Source: RGIG9114 sp045592865
GTDB lineage: Bacteria > Bacillota > Clostridia > Oscillospirales > JAGBHD01
Assembly: GCA_045592865.1 (NCBI GenBank)
Contig: JAZNVP010000044.1
Span: forward strand, 1-10,132
DNA: 10,132 bases
Reading direction: 5' to 3'
Positions 6,909-10,132 of this stretch are shown piece after piece. Numbering within the stretch: the stretch's first letter is position 1; each line of letters starts with the position of its first letter. Below the pieces are notes generated by a model. That model did no database searches, was not told the origin of the DNA, and was given only the letters and a program-made list of their open reading frames with translations. A program made the position numbers and the translations under genes.

Positions 6909-7088
6909 ATGAAAAAAATACAAAAGATTTCACACACCGATATAAAGTCGGGAAACCCCGAAACCAGCGAGGAAATGGTGGGAAAATACGGTAGATGCAA
7001 CATCCAACCGACTAACGACACCGTTAACTCTTTCCCTAAAATTGCTCAAGGACTTCCTAAGCGGGAAAACCGCAAGACTGCCGACTAA
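6909..7088 (+). CDS. Small uncharacterised protein, 59 residues
   Basis: This short ORF begins with ATG five bases after a strong AAGGAG (6898-6903) and encodes 59 residues without a membrane segment or signal peptide. The chain is hydrophilic and basic at both ends (MKKIQK and PKRENRKTAD). Its middle has KYGRCNIQPTND followed by NSFPKIAQGLPK, which looks like the kind of motif that is conserved in small proteins, but I cannot name a family. Codon choice matches that of the neighbours. The stop TAA (7086-7088) overlaps the stop of the convergent transporter gene by 4 nt. The gene stands alone on the plus strand, with the AT-rich inverted repeat at 6855-6883 in its upstream region. It is probably a real gene; its function is unknown. 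Confidence 0.72.
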   Translation: MKKIQKISHTDIKSGNPETSEEMVGKYGRCNIQPTNDTVNSFPKIAQGLPKRENRKTAD

Positions 7089-8089
7089 ACGGAAAGCACT
7101 AAACTTCCCACGAGTATCAGAATAAGTCCCAATCCCGAGCGAATACTGAGCTTTTCTTTAAGAAAAGCGCTACATAAAAGAACCGCTGCAACCAGTCCCG
7201 CTTCGTCCGCCATTCCGTTTGCTATAGATGGCGCCACCGCGGAAAGCTTATCCGAAACGATAAACAGACCAACGACCGAAAGGCCAGAGAGAATAACAAA
7301 CAAAAGGCTCTCTCCTCTTATTCCTTTAACCTTACCCCACTTTTTAGAAATTGCCAGAACGATAAGAATTATAAACAGTGCGAAAAGGTTTTTAATGGCA
7401 TTTATAAGAAGTCCGCTCGAAAGCGAAACGCCAATTCTCGAAAGAATTACCGTCAATGAAGTGAAAAGTGCCGAAACAAGCGCGTAAATAACGTAGGTCG
7501 TGGTTCTGATTTTGATAGCCCTCAAAACAAGATATAAAACTATCGCTATCATAATAACCACAGCGGCTATCTTAACGTATAGCCCATAACTTTTTGCAAA
7601 ATAATGGTATGCAATCATCAGAGAAAGCGCAACAACCACGGTGGCAATTAACTCCCAAACCCCGATCTTCCCTTTTTTAACAATGAGATACACACCTATA
7701 AGAATTCCCAAAAGTCCGAGAAAAACGACCGCCGACTGAGGCGCTTCGCCGAATATTAAATAGCTTAAGATCACCGTGAATATGACCGATAGCTCGTCCA
7801 CAGCCGCAACCTTATGCGCCTCACCCTTTTTCATCGCCGCAAAGAAAAACAAGGTGGCAAAGCCTGCCGCTATACCTATCAAAATCAGATACATAACCGA
7901 ACGGCTATCGAGCTTTAAAAGTTCCGAAAAACTGCCGTTCACTATAACTATGCTCCAATAAAATACCGCTATAACAAGCGTTCTTATGAACGAAACCGCC
8001 GCACTGTCGCCACTGCGGAGCGAACATTTAGCAAAAACCACCGAAGCGGCAGTTAAAAATATAACCCCTAAAAAATACCATATCCACAT
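7085..8089 (-). CDS. EamA/DMT-superfamily membrane transporter
   Basis: Members of the drug/metabolite transporter superfamily move small metabolites across the cytoplasmic membrane; the substrate here is not predictable. The 334-residue protein is nearly all hydrophobic helices. The first EamA-like half (about 1-137) ends its conserved part in AAVDELSVIFTVILSYLIFGE. The second half (about 198-334) carries the corresponding AVAPSIANGMADEAGLVAAVLLCSAFLKEKLS, with the Glu/Lys turn typical of the family. About 40-50 residues between the halves add two hydrophobic segments (about 145-165 and 171-190), suggesting 12 rather than 10 helices. The ATG has GAGGAG eight bases upstream, within the end of the DUF523-Nudix gene. 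The intergenic space is 2 nt, so the two are co-transcribed. Its stop overlaps the convergent small gene's stop. Confidence 0.92.
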   Translation of the reverse strand: MWIWYFLGVIFLTAASVVFAKCSLRSGDSAAVSFIRTLVIAVFYWSIVIVNGSFSELLKLDSRSVMYLILIGIAAGFATLFFFAAMKKGEAHKVAAVDELSVIFTVILSYLIFGEAPQSAVVFLGLLGILIGVYLIVKKGKIGVWELIATVVVALSLMIAYHYFAKSYGLYVKIAAVVIMIAIVLYLVLRAIKIRTTTYVIYALVSALFTSLTVILSRIGVSLSSGLLINAIKNLFALFIILIVLAISKKWGKVKGIRGESLLFVILSGLSVVGLFIVSDKLSAVAPSIANGMADEAGLVAAVLLCSAFLKEKLSIRSGLGLILILVGSLVLSV

Positions 8090-8091
8090 AT

Positions 8092-8997
8092 CTATCTCTC
8101 CTCAAAAAACGAGACCTTGCAGTCCGTTAGTTTGTCTTTGTCATAATACAGATGCATATTAAAGTCCGACTTATCTTCATTATAGAGAATATCCAAAAAC
8201 CTTCGGTCGCCCTCCCATAAGTTAAGCGATAGAATATCCTCTTTATTCACCCAATGAAGCTCCCCTTCAGAGCAGTCAGGAAGTTCTCCGCCTAAAGTTT
8301 CAGCCGTATAAAGATGCATGAGTTCTCCGTAACCATCCTGATAAAAGAAAACAAGCCCTCTCTTTTTATAGGAACAAAGTTCCAGACCCGTTTCCTCTCT
8401 GACCTCTCTTAAAAGACACTCCTCGGGAGTCTCCCCCTCTTCGAGTTTGCCGCCAACGCCTATCCACTTTCCCTCGTTATAGTCGTTTTTCTTTTTGTTT
8501 CGGCAAAGCATCAGAACCTTGCCGTCTTTCTCTATATAACAAAGAGTGGTTTCTTTCATCGAAAGCCTGAGTTTTAAAAACTCAAGATCCTCTTCGGAGT
8601 AGACCTCAATACCGTTTTTTATAAGTAGCTCCGCAGTAACTCCCCTGCCCGAAACAACCTTACCCGAGAAGCTTCCGTCATATATGCAGTCAGGACTGCA
8701 AGAAGGGCTCCGAGCCTTTAAAACAGCGAGTCTGCATTTGTTTTTAAGCGCTATATCAAGTGCCTTACGAGCACCCGATTTAAAGTTTTCGGTAACGTCT
8801 TTCCCTTCGCGGTTTATAACCTTGTCACCGAGCCGTTCGCTAGGGCTTCTCGGAGTTTCAAGGCCACCCATTACCTCAGGACAAACCGAAACGGTATCAA
8901 AACCGCAAAGAAGCTCTTTTATATTGAAATTTTCATTGTTTCCGCCGTTGTATTTGCAGTTTTCGCCCATCAAACAGGCACTGACAAGAATTTTCAT
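8092..8997 (-). CDS. DUF523 (TudS-like) - Nudix hydrolase fusion protein
   Basis: Two domains are joined in one 301-residue chain. Residues 1 to about 140 are DUF523, whose characterised member TudS is a [4Fe-4S] thiouracil desulfidase. The family marks are SACLMGENCKYNGG (Cys8, Cys14), VCPEVMGGLETPR (Cys39) and ARSPSCSPDCIYDGSFSGK (Cys100). Residues 147-301 form a Nudix hydrolase close to 8-oxo-dGTP diphosphatase types. The Nudix box is complete, from GKLEEGE to REVREETGL (183-205), matching Gx5Ex7REUxEExGU. The Nudix half begins with Met147 (MKETTLCYIEKDGK), just as a stand-alone enzyme would, but without its own clear ribosome binding site. I chose ATG 8995-8997, because GGAGG lies five bases upstream; the ATG at 9024 falls at the predicted transcription start. 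The next gene is a transporter 2 nt away. Joint nucleobase or nucleotide clean-up is inference. Confidence 0.93.
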   Translation of the reverse strand: MKILVSACLMGENCKYNGGNNENFNIKELLCGFDTVSVCPEVMGGLETPRSPSERLGDKVINREGKDVTENFKSGARKALDIALKNKCRLAVLKARSPSCSPDCIYDGSFSGKVVSGRGVTAELLIKNGIEVYSEEDLEFLKLRLSMKETTLCYIEKDGKVLMLCRNKKKNDYNEGKWIGVGGKLEEGETPEECLLREVREETGLELCSYKKRGLVFFYQDGYGELMHLYTAETLGGELPDCSEGELHWVNKEDILSLNLWEGDRRFLDILYNEDKSDFNMHLYYDKDKLTDCKVSFFEER

Positions 8998-9002
8998 CAC
9001 AA

Positions 9003-9007
9003 CCTCC
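9003..9007 (-). promoter_or_regulatory. Ribosome binding site deciding the DUF523-Nudix start
   Basis: GGAGG on the minus strand lies five bases upstream of the ATG at 8995-8997. The alternative upstream ATG at 9022-9024 has no such site and coincides with the expected transcription start. Confidence 0.8.
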
Positions 9008-9027
9008 GTGCAAAACTCTTTCATCTT

Positions 9028-9056
9028 ATTTTATCAAATCAAACCTTAACTGTAAA
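9028..9056 (-). promoter_or_regulatory. Promoter of the DUF523-Nudix/transporter operon
   Basis: On the minus strand TTTACA (9051-9056) and TAAAAT (9028-9033) are spaced by 17 bases, and a TG one base before the -10 box makes it an extended -10. Transcription should start near 9021. No operator-like repeat is seen. The promoter lies just beyond the terminator of the XRE gene, so the operon is independent of it. Confidence 0.7.
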
Positions 9057-9075
9057 TATAAAACCGAATTTTAAT

Positions 9076-9107
9076 TAAAGAAAAAACGGCAGGTTTAAAC
9101 CCTGCCG
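9076..9107 (-). terminator. Rho-independent terminator of the XRE gene
   Basis: A perfect 7-base stem, CGGCAGG and CCTGCCG (9087-9093 with 9101-9107), has a 7-base loop. Read on the minus strand it is followed by TTTTTTCTTT. It begins 6 nt after the XRE stop codon. Confidence 0.9.
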
Positions 9108-9112
9108 AACTG

Positions 9113-9325
9113 CTACTTAGATATTTTAGGATTATCGCTTATCCCTAAAATATAATCAACCGAAACGTTATAAAAGGACGAGAGATTAATCAGTATCTCG
9201 GTCGGAATATCCCTTTGACCCAACTCATAATTGCTGTAAACCTGTTGAGAGCAATTAAGCGCTTTTGACACCTGCTTCTGAGTTAGATCGTGGTCCTCCC
9301 TTAACTCCCTTATCCTCCTATACAT
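9113..9325 (-). CDS. Small XRE/Cro-CI family HTH repressor
   Basis: The 70-residue product is essentially a bare helix-turn-helix domain. MYRRIRELREDHDLTQKQVSK opens helix 1 and helix 2, the recognition region follows with NCSQQVYSNYELGQRDIP, and the domain closes with LINLSSFYNVSVDYILG. There is no C-terminal sensor, peptidase or partner domain, so signal input, if any, comes from elsewhere. A GTG at 9332-9334 gives three extra residues, but the ATG at 9323-9325 is preferred. It is preceded at five bases by AGGCGGTGA, one mismatch from the full anti-Shine-Dalgarno complement, and gives the usual family N-terminus. The gene is divergent from the zinc-ribbon gene. The three TTGCAGTA boxes between them are its likely binding sites, implying control of its neighbour and itself. 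Confidence 0.93.
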   Translation of the reverse strand: MYRRIRELREDHDLTQKQVSKALNCSQQVYSNYELGQRDIPTEILINLSSFYNVSVDYILGISDNPKISK

Positions 9326-9330
9326 ATTAG

Positions 9331-9339
9331 TCACCGCCT
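9331..9339 (-). promoter_or_regulatory. Ribosome binding site deciding the XRE start
   Basis: On the minus strand AGGCGGTGA, one mismatch from AGGAGGTGA, lies five bases upstream of the ATG at 9323-9325. The alternative GTG at 9332-9334 would be part of this site. Confidence 0.7.
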
Positions 9340-9347
9340 TTTATCTA

Positions 9348-9377
9348 ATTATATATAACCGCATTTTGCAGTATTGA
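9348..9377 (-). promoter_or_regulatory. Candidate promoter of the XRE gene
   Basis: On the minus strand a perfect TATAAT lies at 9348-9353. The best -35 at a legal distance is poor (TCAATA, 9372-9377, 18-base spacer). The first TTGCAGTA box (9365-9373) overlaps this -35 region, so bound repressor would probably block the promoter. Confidence 0.45.
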
Positions 9378-9390
9378 CACTTACTGCAAA
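9365..9390. promoter_or_regulatory. Operator: inverted repeat TTTGCAGTA-N8-TACTGCAAA
   Basis: Two perfect 9-base arms (9365-9373 and 9382-9390) enclose TTGACACT, which contains the -35 box of the plus-strand promoter. The right arm is shared with the second operator. Protein bound here would cover the -35 boxes of both divergent genes. The XRE protein encoded alongside is the likely binder. Confidence 0.65.
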
Positions 9391-9402
9391 TTGCAGTATA
9401 AA
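9374..9402 (+). promoter_or_regulatory. Promoter of the zinc-ribbon/OB-fold gene
   Basis: TTGACA (9374-9379) and TATAAA (9397-9402) are separated by exactly 17 bases, close to the sigma-A ideal. Transcription should start near 9409, with AGGAGG at 9419-9424, seven bases before the ATG. The spacer is almost entirely filled by the inverted repeat TACTGCAA-A-TTGCAGTA, so the promoter is probably shut when the repressor binds. Confidence 0.85.
9382..9398. promoter_or_regulatory. Operator: perfect inverted repeat TACTGCAA-A-TTGCAGTA
   Basis: This 17-base perfect dyad (8+1+8) lies between the -35 and -10 boxes of the plus-strand promoter and overlaps the first base pairs of the -10 box. Its size fits a dimer of a small XRE repressor. 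It is the best operator candidate in the window. Confidence 0.75.
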
Positions 9403-9431
9403 CAGATAAAACTTTTTTAGGAGGAATAAAA

Positions 9432-9992
9432 ATGATTTGCAAAAACTGCGGAAAAGAAATCGATAACAAAGCTGTTGTTTGCGTTCACTGCGGAAATAGC
9501 GTAAAAGAGAAGAAGCCCTTTTATAAAAAATGGTGGTTTTGGCTAATAGCAGTAGTGGTTGTCGCAATTATCGCCGGAGCGTCAGGCGGCAAAAGCACCG
9601 ACGATGGAGGTGGAAGTTCTCAAGACAATAGCCAAACAAACAGCGACAACTCAAAAGTTACAAGTGAAATTTCCTATGAGACTGTTGACCTTAGAACAAT
9701 GATCAACGATCTGAAAAACAATGCTCTAAAGGCAGAAAAAACATATCAAAACAAATATGTAGAAGTTAAAGGAAACATAGCAAATTTCGATAGCGATGGC
9801 TCTTACATCAGCATTGAACCTGTAAACGCAGATCCATTTGACTTCATTTCTGTTATGTGTTACATAAAAAACGACTCTCAACTTGACTTCCTTTTAGAGA
9901 AATCGGTAGGAGACACTGTAACAATAAAAGGAAAAATAACCTCAGTCGGAGAGGTTCTTGGATATTCAATAAAAATAGAAGAAGTTTACTAA
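9432..9992 (+). CDS. Zinc-ribbon, single-helix membrane protein with extracellular OB-fold-like domain
   Basis: The 186-residue protein has three parts. A zinc ribbon at the N-terminus has four cysteines in two CxxC pairs (CKNC, 3-6; CVHC, 17-20). A basic stretch and membrane helix (about 32-49, WWFWLIAVVVVAIIAG) follow. After a Gly/Ser/Asp/Asn-rich linker (about 50-80) comes a C-terminal domain from about 83. This last part contains YVEVKGNIANFDSDGSYISIE and VGDTVTIKGKITSVGEVLGYSIKIEEV, which resembles the tRNA_anti-like OB-fold found in small lipoproteins of Firmicutes. The positive-inside rule puts the ribbon in the cytoplasm and the OB-fold outside. AGGAGG sits seven bases before the ATG. 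Expression is probably repressed by the divergent XRE protein. The ligand of the OB-fold is unknown; a stress or envelope role is a guess. Confidence 0.88.
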   Translation: MICKNCGKEIDNKAVVCVHCGNSVKEKKPFYKKWWFWLIAVVVVAIIAGASGGKSTDDGGGSSQDNSQTNSDNSKVTSEISYETVDLRTMINDLKNNALKAEKTYQNKYVEVKGNIANFDSDGSYISIEPVNADPFDFISVMCYIKNDSQLDFLLEKSVGDTVTIKGKITSVGEVLGYSIKIEEVY

Positions 9993-10001
9993 AACATAAA
10001 G

Positions 10002-10038
10002 AAAAAAGACTGCAACTAAAAAGCTGCAGTCTTTTTTT
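10002..10038. terminator. Bidirectional Rho-independent terminator between zinc-ribbon gene and 5S rRNA
   Basis: The arms GACTGCA (10008-10014) and TGCAGTC (10025-10031) form a perfect stem. Six A's precede it and seven T's follow it, so either strand ends in a U-tract. It ends the plus-strand transcript 10 nt after the zinc-ribbon stop codon and the minus-strand rRNA transcript just after 5S. Confidence 0.92.
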
Positions 10039-10040
10039 AG

Positions 10041-10132
10041 TGTTGGCATCGTCCTATTTTTCCGGTCAGTCGCCCGACAAGTATCTTCGGCGCAGATGAG
10101 CTTAACTTCTGTGTTCGGGATGGGAACAGGTG
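10041..10132 (-). rRNA. rrf: 5S ribosomal RNA, 3' part (5' end outside window)
   Basis: Read on the minus strand this is unmistakable bacterial 5S rRNA. CACCTGTTCCCATCCCGAAC and then CACAGAAGTTAAGCTC form the universally conserved loop region, followed by GCGCCGAAGATACTTG and the 3' segment ending GATGCCAACA. About 92 bases are present of the usual 115-120, so some 25 bases of the 5' end lie beyond the right edge. The 3' end is set within a few bases by where pairing with the 5' end should finish, and is approximate. The orientation implies the rest of an rRNA operon (23S, 16S) may lie further right. Confidence 0.94.

Noticed and set aside
8998..9024. Upstream ATG giving a 310-residue DUF523-Nudix protein
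   Set aside because: It has no ribosome binding site and lies at the predicted transcription start; the ATG at 8995-8997 has GGAGG five bases upstream.
9349..9567. Minus-strand open frame of 72 codons opposite the zinc-ribbon gene
   Set aside because: It covers the operators and the start of a well-supported gene on the other strand and shows no start signal or domain.
9113..9992. XRE plus membrane protein as a toxin-antitoxin or phage-defence pair
   Set aside because: The target is larger than typical small membrane toxins and carries zinc-ribbon and OB-fold parts; no nuclease, toxin or defence domain is visible.
1..10132. CRISPR arrays, insertion sequences, tRNA genes or riboswitches
   Set aside because: I saw no regularly spaced repeats, transposase, terminal inverted repeats, cloverleaf or long structured leader anywhere in the window.

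Overview
The window looks like a chromosomal segment from a Gram-positive bacterium of the class Clostridia. The evidence is AGGAGG-type ribosome binding sites, frequent GTG and TTG starts, a class D-type sortase, a CpsB/C/D tyrosine-phosphorylation module of the Firmicutes type, and a 5S rRNA of Gram-positive type. Base composition is moderately AT-rich and fairly even. I see no insertion sequence, phage gene, CRISPR array or tRNA. Genus cannot be set from this sequence.

Layout from left to right. (1) 1-519, minus: the 5' part of secA, running off the left edge. (2) 556-6298, minus: a compact seven-gene cell-envelope operon behind one near-perfect promoter (TTGACA-18-TATAAT). In transcription order it encodes a membrane-anchored SLH-like/beta-helix protein, CpsC (chain-length regulator), CpsD (tyrosine kinase with an 11-Tyr tail), CpsB (PHP tyrosine phosphatase), a secreted helical protein ending in a degenerate sortase signal, a class D-type sortase, and an unknown four-helix membrane protein. 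Spacings are 0-30 nt or overlaps. (3) 6314-6817, minus: a YgjP-type HExxH metalloprotein. (4) 6909-7088, plus: a 59-codon gene with a strong ribosome binding site. (5) 7085-8997, minus: a DUF523-Nudix fusion followed 2 nt later by an EamA-type transporter. (6) 9113-9992: a divergent pair, a small XRE repressor (minus) and a zinc-ribbon/membrane/OB-fold protein (plus). They are separated by three copies of TTGCAGTA arranged as two perfect inverted repeats over the promoters. (7) 10002-10132: a two-way terminator shared with a 5S rRNA gene (minus) that is cut by the right edge.

How the genes work together. The CpsC-CpsD-CpsB trio normally controls assembly of a surface polysaccharide. Here no glycosyltransferase, flippase or polymerase lies in the same operon. 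The trio is instead bracketed by surface-architecture proteins and a sortase with a likely substrate next to it. The operon therefore looks like a regulatory and anchoring module for the cell surface, and it is the most interesting unit in the window. The second distinct unit is the small XRE/zinc-ribbon switch with its own operators. The third is the DUF523-Nudix fusion, which joins a probable Fe-S thiobase desulfidase-type domain to a nucleotide-cleaning domain.
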